A stretch of DNA of 44,098 nt from NCBI GenBank assembly GCA_910578405.1, contig CAJTQO010000029.1, forward strand, positions 1-44,098. The letters are read 5' to 3'. Below are positions 33,088 through 40,181 of the stretch, piece by piece; position 1 is the stretch's first letter, and the number at the start of each line of letters is the position of its first letter. The notes below the pieces were generated by a model. That model had not been told where the DNA came from. It saw only the letters and a program-made list of their open reading frames with translations, and did no database searches. Source of the DNA: an uncultured Lachnospiraceae bacterium. Its GTDB lineage: Bacteria; Bacillota; Clostridia; Lachnospirales; Lachnospiraceae. The position numbers were made by a program, and so were the translations under genes.

Positions 33088-34104
33088 ATGGCAATTTTAG
33101 TGACAGGCGGCGCAGGATATATCGGGAGCCATACGGTTGTGGAGTTACAAAACGCAGGGTATGAGGTGGTGGTTGCGGACAATTTGAGCAACTCCAGTGA
33201 GAAATCATTAGAACGGGTGGAGGCGATTACAGGGAAGAAGGTTCCGTTTTACAAGGCGGATATCTTGGACAGGGCCGCTATGGAGGAGATTTTTGAAAAG
33301 GAGCGGATAGACAGTTGCATCCACTTTGCCGGATTAAAGGCGGTGGGGGAATCGGTGGCCAAGCCGTGGGAATATTATGAAAATAACATTGCAGGCACCT
33401 TGACGTTAGTGGACGTTATGCGCAAACATGGGGTAAAGAATATTATCTTTTCCTCCTCAGCGACGGTGTACGGCGACCCGGCGGTGATTCCCATTACGGA
33501 AGAATGCCCGAAGGGGCAATGCACCAATCCGTATGGCTGGACGAAATCCATGCTGGAGCAGATTCTGATGGATATGCAGAAGGCAGACCCGGAGTGGAAT
33601 GTGATTTTGCTCCGTTACTTTAATCCCATCGGCGCGCATAAGAGCGGAACCATTGGGGAGAATCCCAACGGAATCCCCAATAATCTGATGCCTTATGTGA
33701 CTCAGGTTGCGGTAGGGAAATTAAAGGAGCTTGGCGTATTCGGCAATGACTATGATACGCCGGACGGAACCGGGGTAAGGGACTACATCCATGTGGTGGA
33801 TTTGGCAATAGGGCATGTGAAGGCGCTGAAAAAGATTGAAGAAAAGGCCGGGCTGTGCGTTTATAACTTAGGAACCGGGAAAGGATACAGTGTGCTTGAC
33901 CTGGTAAAGAATTTTGAGGAAGCTACCGGGGTGAAAATCCCTTATGCCATTAAGGAGCGCAGACCGGGCGATATTGCCACCTGCTATTCGGATGCGAAGA
34001 AAGCGAAAGAAGAGCTGGGCTGGGAAGCGCAATATGGAATGAAAGAAATGTGTGAAGATTCCTGGAGATGGCAGAGCAACAATCCGAATGGGTATGAGGA
34101 GTAA
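33088..34104 (+). CDS. galE: UDP-glucose 4-epimerase
   Basis: This 338-aa enzyme interconverts UDP-glucose and UDP-galactose with bound NAD. The Rossmann motif GGAGYIGSH is at residues 7-15. The catalytic residues are S124 (SSSATVYG) and the Y149-x3-K153 pair (NPYGWTKSM), at the same positions as in the well-studied E. coli enzyme. Length (338) is also the same. AAAGGAGG lies 7 bases before the ATG. Context with the UDP-sugar pyrophosphorylase supports a role in nucleotide-sugar supply. A strong terminator follows. Confidence 0.95.
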   Translation: MAILVTGGAGYIGSHTVVELQNAGYEVVVADNLSNSSEKSLERVEAITGKKVPFYKADILDRAAMEEIFEKERIDSCIHFAGLKAVGESVAKPWEYYENNIAGTLTLVDVMRKHGVKNIIFSSSATVYGDPAVIPITEECPKGQCTNPYGWTKSMLEQILMDMQKADPEWNVILLRYFNPIGAHKSGTIGENPNGIPNNLMPYVTQVAVGKLKELGVFGNDYDTPDGTGVRDYIHVVDLAIGHVKALKKIEEKAGLCVYNLGTGKGYSVLDLVKNFEEATGVKIPYAIKERRPGDIATCYSDAKKAKEELGWEAQYGMKEMCEDSWRWQSNNPNGYEE

Positions 34105-34159
34105 GCGGGCGGAAAAGACAGTGGAGCAAAAATAAATGGCGCAAAGCCGCAAAAGGAAA

Positions 34160-34211
34160 TAAGCCCGGCAGCGGCCGGCTTCTAAGAGAAGCTGGCCGCT
34201 GCCGGGCTTTA
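34160..34211 (+). terminator. Bidirectional terminator after galE
   Basis: AAGCCCGGCAGCGGCC-GGCTTCT-aagag-AAGC-TGGCCGCTGC-CGGGCTTT forms a stem of about 20 bp with one mismatch. A-rich sequence before it and TTT after it allow it to end galE as well as the hemolysin III gene on the other strand, although MITE copies lie between. Confidence 0.85.
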
Positions 34212-34217
34212 ACGTTC

Positions 34218-34292
34218 TAGAGCGTGTTTGAATATTCATTCCCACAAACTGTAACGCACATCTTTGGGAAAGCAATTTTCAAACACGCTCTA
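34218..34292 (+). repeat. MITE-like palindromic repeat, short form (copy B)
   Basis: A complete 75-bp copy with perfect ends: TAGAGCGTGTTTGAA at the left and TTCAAACACGCTCTA at the right. The inside (ATTCATTCCCACAAACTG, then TAACGCACATCT) corresponds to the long form with its central hairpin removed. It shares its right TA with the next copy. Confidence 0.92.
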
Positions 34293-34441
34293 GCACGTGT
34301 ATAACATGCATTCCTGACATATGTATGCCCTGCTTTGCGTAATATATGCGCCAAATTCGGGTGATACGCCTTTCCTTTGGCGCAAATCTCGCACAAATTA
34401 TGACGTACATCTGCCAGAAAGCAATTTTCAAACACGCACTA
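34291..34441 (+). repeat. MITE-like palindromic repeat, long form (second copy of the pair)
   Basis: This 151-bp copy has a decayed left end (TAGCACGTGTATAACATG) and a good right end (TTCAAACACGCACTA). It contains the central inverted repeat TGCGCCAAATT/TTTGGCGCA with the loop GGGTGATACGCC. Its right TA is part of the stop codon of the hemolysin III-type gene on the minus strand. Confidence 0.9.
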
Positions 34442-35089
34442 AGCCACATACAGATACATAAAGATAAAATGGCATATGCTGCCGCCCATAACAAACAGGT
34501 GGAAAATTTCGTGGGAACCGAAATTTGCATGTTTGGAATTGAAGAGCGGGAGCTTCAAAGCATAAATAACGCCGCCAATGGTATAAATAACACCCCCTGC
34601 CAGCAGCCAGAGGAAAGCCGCACGGGGAAGCAGGCTCCATAAAGGGCCGAAGACGCCGATGCATACCCATCCCATGGAAATATAAAGGATGGAGGAAAAC
34701 CATTTGGGACAGGTAATCCAGAGCGCTTTGACCCCGATGCCTAATATAGCGATGCCCCATACAACGGCAAGAAGCGTGTAGCCCAGCCTGCCGCCCAGGA
34801 CAATGAGGCATACGGGGGTATAGGAGCCTGCGATTAGCACAAAAATCATCATATGGTCAATCTTGCGGAAAACTTTTATAATCTTTTCCGATACCGTCAG
34901 GGAATGATAGGTGGCGCTGGCGGCATAGAGCAATACCATGCTTAACATAAAGACTGCCATGGCGGCGAGACAGCGGGCGTCCGGCGCAGTGGCTGATTTG
35001 ACCAGCAAGGGGACGGCGGCAAAGACAGCCAGCATCATTCCTATAAAATGTGTAATGGCGCTTCCTGGTTCACGAATCGTTATCTGCAT
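34439..35089 (-). CDS. Hemolysin III/PAQR-family membrane protein
   Basis: This 216-aa protein has seven hydrophobic segments and the conserved PAQR motifs: ASATYHS (after TM2), DHMMIFVLIAGSYTP (TM3) and GSHEIFHLFVMGGSICHF (TM7), whose His, Asp and Ser residues form the family's zinc site. It belongs to the YqfA/YplQ-type hemolysin III group. The family may be a zinc-dependent hydrolase of membrane lipids; its cellular role in bacteria is not settled. GGGAGG precedes the ATG on the minus strand. Its stop codon (TAG, 34439-34441) lies in the end of a MITE-like repeat. The protein still ends at the usual place just after TM7 (YLYVA). Confidence 0.9.
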   Translation of the reverse strand: MQITIREPGSAITHFIGMMLAVFAAVPLLVKSATAPDARCLAAMAVFMLSMVLLYAASATYHSLTVSEKIIKVFRKIDHMMIFVLIAGSYTPVCLIVLGGRLGYTLLAVVWGIAILGIGVKALWITCPKWFSSILYISMGWVCIGVFGPLWSLLPRAAFLWLLAGGVIYTIGGVIYALKLPLFNSKHANFGSHEIFHLFVMGGSICHFIFMYLYVA

Positions 35090-35264
35090 AATAATACCTC
35101 CCTATATCAATGAAATATATCAAAACCCTTATATGTAGTAATTAAAACTACGTATTCCGTGCTTTGATACTACCACTTATTATATGAGATGTCAACCAAA
35201 ATATGCAGTTGTCCGGGAAGGTTTCCATGCAGCGTGTGTAAGGCGAAGCGCCGGACGGCGTTTT

Positions 35265-35531
35265 TTAGTCTTCTTCTATCACATGGATTTCCAGATAGTC
35301 AAAATCTATGGTTTCCACAAAGTTGTCTTGTGTAAAACGGGCTTTATCATGTTTTTGAAATTCCGCAATGGTAGCGTCCAGCCAGATAGGCTTACCAAGG
35401 TCGAACTGGTAAATGGCTTCATCCAGCGCCCGGAAAACCTTATGGGTTCTTGTATCCTGGCTGTCATCGCAGATTACCGTGTCTTTTATTAAATGGTTGT
35501 CTGTAAAAATTTTTGCCCATAACCGAAACAT
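35265..35531 (-). CDS. Small conserved protein, unknown function
   Basis: This 88-aa acidic protein (MFRLWAKIFTDNHLIKDTVI at the start) is not assigned a function. It has no signal peptide or membrane segment. It looks like a two-helix plus strands domain: DDSQDTRTHKVFRALDEAIY would be a helix, DLGKPIWLDATIAEFQKHDK another, and ETIDFDYLEIHVIEED strands at the end. I recall similar short proteins in Lachnospiraceae, but that is memory and not a search. GGAAGGGAG precedes the ATG. A long hairpin (35578-35625) lies 46 bases upstream. Confidence 0.75.
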   Translation of the reverse strand: MFRLWAKIFTDNHLIKDTVICDDSQDTRTHKVFRALDEAIYQFDLGKPIWLDATIAEFQKHDKARFTQDNFVETIDFDYLEIHVIEED

Positions 35532-35577
35532 CGTGTGCTCCCTTCCTGTTGTTGAGATAAAATAAAATTAGAATCTT

Positions 35578-35625
35578 AAAACAGGAATTCTAAAATATGT
35601 CCTATATTTTAGAATTCCTGTTTTT
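35578..35625. terminator. Perfect 20-bp hairpin, bidirectional terminator-like
   Basis: AAAACAGGAATTCTAAAATA (35578-35597) pairs perfectly with 35605-35624 around the loop TGTCCTA and ends in TTTTT. It has the form of a terminator in both directions. However, no plus-strand gene ends upstream and no minus-strand gene starts upstream on its right. It may isolate the small gene from the alarmone synthetase region, or be an attenuator or operator of the small gene. Confidence 0.7.
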
Positions 35626-35807
35626 ATTATAGCATATATTTCCCATCGCTGCATATATATATAAAGTGCGCTGTAGAAAAGCCATTGGACATTGCTTTTT
35701 TATGTTTGGAGAATGTCATAGGCGCCGGGGAAAATATGAATAAATATACAATAAAAATTAAAAAATAATTAAAAAATTGTAGGAAATGCACATTTATGTA
35801 AAATGTG

Positions 35808-35816
35808 TGATATAAT
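35808..35816 (+). promoter_or_regulatory. Extended -10 promoter of the alarmone synthetase gene
   Basis: TGATATAAT (35808-35816) is an exact extended -10 box. The region before it (35700-35800) is very AT-rich with no good -35 box. The leader to the start at 35993 is about 170 nt. Confidence 0.6.
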
Positions 35817-35830
35817 ATTGAAGTAGCGAG

Positions 35831-35871
35831 GTATCGTTTAGCCACTGATTTCCCTTAACGCTAAGAGATAC
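35831..35871 (+). promoter_or_regulatory. Leader hairpin upstream of the alarmone synthetase gene
   Basis: GTATC (35831-35835) pairs with GATAC (35867-35871), and TTAGC (35838-35842) with GCTAA (35860-35864), around a pyrimidine-rich loop. It begins about 9 bases after the expected transcript start. I recognise no known riboswitch class. Confidence 0.4.
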
Positions 35872-35992
35872 ATATTTAGGTTATATTTTGTGTATATGGC
35901 ACAGGGAAGCAAAGGGCGGTTTTCGGATGTTATATGGACGGATTTCCGCGGCCTGGCAATGGCGGCGGGATAGCGGCAGTGAGGCGAAAGAA

Positions 35993-36646
35993 ATGGAACT
36001 GAGAATGGAAAGAGATAGCGATGTGGATAATTGGAAAGAGGTCATATTAATTTATAATTCTGCATTAAAGCAGATAGCCACCAAACTGGAGATTTTAAAT
36101 GACGAGTTCCAACATGTACATAGGTACAATCCCATAGAGCATATTAAATCAAGGATTAAAACGGCAGAGAGCATTGTAAAGAAATTGAAACGGCATGGCT
36201 ACGAATCGACCATTGAGAATATGGTGAAATATGTCAATGACATTGCGGGCATCCGGGTTATTTGCTCTTTTACTTCGGATATCTATGAAATAGCGGATAT
36301 GATAAGCAACCAGAAGGACATCCGGGTGATATCGGTCAAAGACTATATTGTAAATCCAAAAGCCAGCGGATATAAAAGCTACCATATGTTAGTGACGGTT
36401 CCGGTGTATCTGTCAGACCGTATTGTGGATACGAAAGTGGAGATACAAATCCGGACGGTTGCCATGGACTTTTGGGCGAGCCTGGAGCATAAAATCCATT
36501 ATAAATTTGAAGGGAATGCGCCAGACCATATCCGGGATGAGCTGGTAGAGTGCGCCAGGATGGTTTCGGAGTTGGACGACAGAATGCTCTGTCTGAATGA
36601 ACAGGTGCAGCAGGTTCACAGGATACAGTGCGGACAGCAGGGATAG
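35993..36646 (+). CDS. relQ: Small alarmone synthetase (RelQ/YjbM type)
   Basis: This 217-aa protein would transfer pyrophosphate from ATP to GDP or GTP to make (p)ppGpp. It has the synthetase domain without the hydrolase or regulatory domains. Motifs include PIEHIKSRIKTAESIVKKLK, DIAGIRVIC, DYIVNPKASGYKSYH (G-loop, substrate binding) and VEIQIRTVAMDFWASLEHKI (catalytic E-Q-I-R-T). The sequence along its length resembles B. subtilis YjbM/RelQ, which forms tetramers. The ATG at 35993 is preferred because it gives the usual family length and has GAGG 8 bases before it; in-frame extension to 35888 is possible. Confidence 0.88.
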   Translation: MELRMERDSDVDNWKEVILIYNSALKQIATKLEILNDEFQHVHRYNPIEHIKSRIKTAESIVKKLKRHGYESTIENMVKYVNDIAGIRVICSFTSDIYEIADMISNQKDIRVISVKDYIVNPKASGYKSYHMLVTVPVYLSDRIVDTKVEIQIRTVAMDFWASLEHKIHYKFEGNAPDHIRDELVECARMVSELDDRMLCLNEQVQQVHRIQCGQQG

Positions 36647-36799
36647 CGCAGGAAGCGCAGGCAGGGGCTTTTTGCGCATAAGATTAAGATAAGGAAATAA
36701 AGAAAAAAGAAATAAAGGGACAAAAAGATAAGGAAATGTAAGAAAGCAGAGACAAAGAAGGTAAAATCAAAGAAAGCAAAATCAAAGAAAGCAAAAAAG

Positions 36800-36841
36800 A
36801 AAGGCTTCCGGCGCGGTTGGGCGTGCGGATGCCTTTTTTAT
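36800..36841 (+). terminator. Terminator after the alarmone synthetase gene
   Basis: AAGGCTTCCG-gCGCGgttggGCGTG-CGGATGCC forms an imperfect stem followed by seven T. The stretch before it (36680-36798) is almost pure purine and contains a short direct repeat (AAAATCAAAGAAAGC twice, 36763-36792). Confidence 0.75.
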
Positions 36842-36908
36842 TGGAGGGGGAATGGAAGGCAAACGATAAGAGGGACGTAAAAGAGGGCCGGTAAAAGCCA
36901 GATGGTCA

Positions 36909-36938
36909 TTGACAAGCGGGACGGATAACTTTTATAAT
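36909..36938 (+). promoter_or_regulatory. Consensus promoter of the second chemoreceptor gene
   Basis: Perfect TTGACA (36909-36914) and perfect TATAAT (36933-36938) are 18 bp apart. The leader from about 36945 to 37291 is about 345 nt and holds no supported gene; a 64-codon frame there lacks a binding site. Confidence 0.7.
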
Positions 36939-37290
36939 AATTACGGTATTCCATCAATGTCATTTGTTTGGAATGGGTTCGGTATGCGTTTCCTTTTGCA
37001 GGAGATTAAGACAGACTGTTTGGATGGTCAAAAACGTGGACGAATGACCGGCGAAATGGTCTGGCGCCTGGTCTTAATCCCATACAAAGCGGGCGCGCTT
37101 TAAGGGAATAAAAGTTCTAACTCAGGGAACTGCGCCATAGTCCATACGGTAGGATTTATGGTTTGTATGGCTGTGGGGTTTTCAGCGAATGGCATTGATA
37201 TGAATGGCGTCATAATATCATTTAAGGACGGCTGGATATGTGGAACGGGATATCTCATAGTCCGGCTATACGAGCAGGGGGTAACGGGAA

Positions 37291-39264
37291 ATGAAAAGTA
37301 TTAGAACCAAAATCAATTTATGTCTTATTCTCACTGTTTTGATTGGATTGGTCGCATCTGGCTCTTTAAGCATTTCGCTAAACTACCACAATACCATGTC
37401 CACGGTAGAGCAGATGATGGGCCAGACGGCAGTCCTGGCGGCAGGACGCGTGCAGGAGGAGTTGGAGGCATATAAGAACGTCGTTATGGAGGTTGGCTGT
37501 ATTCCGGAGCTGTCCGACCCGGAGACTTCGGTGGAAGAAAAACAGTCCATCCTTGACGGGCGAGTGTCCATGCATGGTTTCCAGAGAGGGAATATTGTAG
37601 GAGCGGATGGAATCAGTATTTTTGACGGAAATGATTATTCGGACCGGGAATATGTGCGTCAGGCCATGCAGGGGAATGTTTATGTATCGGAGCCGTTAAT
37701 CAGCAAGATTACCGGGGAATTTTCCATTATGGTGGCGGCGCCTTTATATTCCGGGGGAAACTATGGGAAATCCATTGTGGGCGTTGTATATTTTGTGCCT
37801 AAGGAAACTTTTTTGAACGATATTGTATCGGCTATCCAGATTGGCGAAAACAGCAGGGCTTATATGATTAACAAGTCGGGTGAAACCATTGCGGACGTTA
37901 CTATGGATACCATTACCGTTCAAAATATTGAAGCGGAGGCGCAAAGCGACGAGACGCTTAAGGAGCTGGGAGCGATTCATGTCAAAATGCGCCAGGGGGA
38001 AAACGGGTTTGGAAGCTATACGAGCGGAGAAAGGAAAATGTTTGCGGCCTATGCCCCTGTTCCTGGCACAGACGGCTGGAGCCTTGCAGTGACCGCGCCG
38101 CAGATTAATTATCTCGCCTCCACCAGGGATGCGATGGTTATTAATATTGTGGTAATCGTAGTTTCCATATTGCTTTCCGTGATAGTGGCTATGGCTCTGG
38201 CCATCCATATCGGCAAACCTATGAAGGCTTGCGTAAACCGGATGAAGCTGCTGGTGGAAGGGGATTTGGATACGCCAATGCCAAAGACTGCCAACAAGGA
38301 TGAAACCGGTATGCTTGTCAGGTCAACCGAAATGCTGGTGGAGGGGCTTCGCACCGTTATCAAAGATATCAGCTACCTGCTCAATGAAATGGCGAATCAG
38401 AATCTGGACGTCCATACGGCGCATGAGGAAGTGTACGTCGGAAGTTTCCAGGATATTTTGCATTCCATGCGCAATATGCGGATTGAGCTAAGCGGCGCAA
38501 TGCGTCAGGTTAATTCTTCGGCGGAGGAAGTGGCCAATGCCAGCAGCCAGCTTTCCTCCAGCGCGCAGACGCTTAGCCAAGGGACGACCGAACAGGCCAG
38601 CTCGGTGCAGGAACTGGCAGCGCGCATCAAAATCATTTCCGAAGAGGTGAGAAGCACGGCGGACGGGGCGTCGGACGTCAGAAGCCAGACGCGCCAAACC
38701 GGCAAGGAAGTCCTTTTGTGTAACCAGAAAATGCAGAATCTGGTAGAGGCCATGGAGAGGATTCAGACCAGCTCTGAGGAAATTGAAAAGATTCTTAAGA
38801 CGATAGATGACATTGCATTCCAAACCAATATACTGGCCCTCAATGCAGCCGTGGAAGCGGCCAGGGCAGGCAGCGCGGGGAAAGGATTTGCCGTTGTGGC
38901 GCAGGAAGTCCGGGATTTGGCTGGCAAATCCGCGCAGGCGGCCCAGAATACTTCGGAGCTGATTGCGCATTCTACGGATGCCGTACATATTGGCACGGAA
39001 ATTGCCCAAAGCACTGCGGACGTATTGTTGGGCATTGTAAACAGCATCCAGTCTGTGGTTGACGCTATCGACCATATTGCAGTGATATCCAACGAGCAGT
39101 CGGAATCGGTGGAGCAGGTTTCGGAAGGCATTGGCCAGATTTCGGTTGTGGTGCAGAGCAATAGCGCCACTGCGGAGGAAGGCGCGGCTGCAAGCGAGCA
39201 GCTTTCCGCTGAGGCGGCCTGCCTGAAAGAACTGGTGGGGCAGTTTACGCTTGCCTCCAGGTGA
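37291..39264 (+). CDS. Methyl-accepting chemotaxis protein with dCache sensor
   Basis: This 657-aa chemoreceptor has TM1 at about residues 8-30 and a large extracellular domain (about 33-278). The domain has dCache_1 marks: DGISIFDGNDYSDREYVRQA, VYVSEPLISKITGEFSIMVA and, at the membrane-proximal part, WSLAVTAPQINYL. TM2 (about 281-305) is followed by HAMP and a signalling domain with the tip QTNILALNAAVEAARAGSAG, then KGFAVVAQEVRDLAGKS, near residues 508-545. dCache_1 domains commonly bind amino acids or related small molecules; the usual amino-acid motif could not be confirmed by eye. It would signal to CheA/CheW. GGGGGTAACGGGAAATG is a weak start site. No che gene is adjacent. Confidence 0.93.
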   Translation: MKSIRTKINLCLILTVLIGLVASGSLSISLNYHNTMSTVEQMMGQTAVLAAGRVQEELEAYKNVVMEVGCIPELSDPETSVEEKQSILDGRVSMHGFQRGNIVGADGISIFDGNDYSDREYVRQAMQGNVYVSEPLISKITGEFSIMVAAPLYSGGNYGKSIVGVVYFVPKETFLNDIVSAIQIGENSRAYMINKSGETIADVTMDTITVQNIEAEAQSDETLKELGAIHVKMRQGENGFGSYTSGERKMFAAYAPVPGTDGWSLAVTAPQINYLASTRDAMVINIVVIVVSILLSVIVAMALAIHIGKPMKACVNRMKLLVEGDLDTPMPKTANKDETGMLVRSTEMLVEGLRTVIKDISYLLNEMANQNLDVHTAHEEVYVGSFQDILHSMRNMRIELSGAMRQVNSSAEEVANASSQLSSSAQTLSQGTTEQASSVQELAARIKIISEEVRSTADGASDVRSQTRQTGKEVLLCNQKMQNLVEAMERIQTSSEEIEKILKTIDDIAFQTNILALNAAVEAARAGSAGKGFAVVAQEVRDLAGKSAQAAQNTSELIAHSTDAVHIGTEIAQSTADVLLGIVNSIQSVVDAIDHIAVISNEQSESVEQVSEGIGQISVVVQSNSATAEEGAAASEQLSAEAACLKELVGQFTLASR

Positions 39265-39274
39265 TAATTATAAT

Positions 39275-39352
39275 AAATTGACCTTTGGCCATTTCCCAAA
39301 CGGGCGTTTCCTATCCCGGCAGGCAGAGCCAAAGGTCAATTTTTGTATGCGG
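39275..39352 (+). terminator. Terminator after the dCache chemoreceptor
   Basis: AAATTGACCTTTGGC (39275-39289) pairs with GCCAAAGGTCAATTTTT around a long inner part that itself may fold. The run of T after the stem supports an intrinsic terminator. Confidence 0.8.
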
Positions 39353-39379
39353 CAATTATTTATTGGTAAAACGAGGAGT

Positions 39380-39405
39380 GCCCAGATACCTTTCGGCATC
39401 TGGGC
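39380..39405 (+). other. Short GC-rich hairpin
   Basis: GCCCAGAT-aCC-tttc-GGc-ATCTGGGC forms a near-perfect stem. No T-run follows it. The flanking stretch 39406-39688 has no gene and no clear signal. Confidence 0.5.
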
Positions 39406-39688
39406 TATTATGAAAAAATTTATCTATATGTGTAATGAAAACCAATCAACTGTTTCTCAACTGCTAAATTTAGTATAGCAATGCATTATGAACAAAATAT
39501 GAACATCGTGTAAAAATATCGTTAATGTTTATAAGGTAGAAGGAAAAAATTAACAAAACTTGGACAAATTGCACAAATGGAATATGGAATAAGGTGCAAT
39601 AAGGCTGGCCGCAAACGGATATTGTTTACATAAGCCGCATTTAAGGCGCTGCAGCCAGGGTTTCGGGTAGGCTTCAAAGCCTGTCCGT

Positions 39689-39824
39689 TAAGGCGTGTTG
39701 AACATTCATTCCTGACAATGCCTGAGATTTGCGCAAAATTCAGGTGATACGCAATTCCTTTGGCGCAAATCTCCCACAAATTGTGATGCACATTTGCCGG
39801 AAAGCAATTTTGAAACACGTTCTA
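39689..39824 (+). repeat. MITE-like palindromic repeat, long form (copy C)
   Basis: The left end is slightly decayed (TAAGGCGTGTTGAA) and the right end is good (TTGAAACACGTTCTA). The central inverted repeat is GAGATTTGCGC (39722-39732)/GCGCAAATCTC with the loop TCAGGTGATACGC. It shares its right TA with copy D. Confidence 0.9.
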
Positions 39825-39986
39825 GAGCGTGTTTGAATATTCTTTCCCCCAATCTGCACGCTCCACTTTCCATGATATTTGCGCCAAATTTAATCAACGT
39901 AGCCCACTACGCCTCATAAATTTGGCACAAATCTCCCACAAACTGTAACGCACATCTAGGGGAAAGCAATTTTGAAACACGCTCTA
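39823..39986 (+). repeat. MITE-like palindromic repeat, long form with different loop (copy D)
   Basis: A complete 164-bp copy with TAGAGCGTGTTTGAA and TTGAAACACGCTCTA ends. The central inverted repeat TTTGCGCCAAATTTA (39878-39892) pairs with 39917-39931. Its 24-base loop (ATCAACGTAGCCCACTACGC and CTCA) is unlike that of the other copies and contains its own CGTAG/CTACG stem. Confidence 0.92.
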
Positions 39987-40181
39987 GGAAACCATATGGA
40001 AACCATGCGGAAATCGGTTTATTTCCATCATTGTAAATAGTGATAAAAGATGATAAGATAAAAGAAAAGGCCAAAGGGCGAATAAGAAGAGAGCTGTTAT
40101 CGTCTGGCAGTTGTCCGCAAGCATAACCGGGAGGGAAAGGGCAGGGGCCAGTATGGAAAGAGTATAGTTGGAGGATTGGAA

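Noticed and set aside
36909..37103. A 64-codon open frame in the leader of the second chemoreceptor
   Set aside because: Its start overlaps the -35 box of a consensus promoter, it has no ribosome binding site, and its composition is not protein-like.
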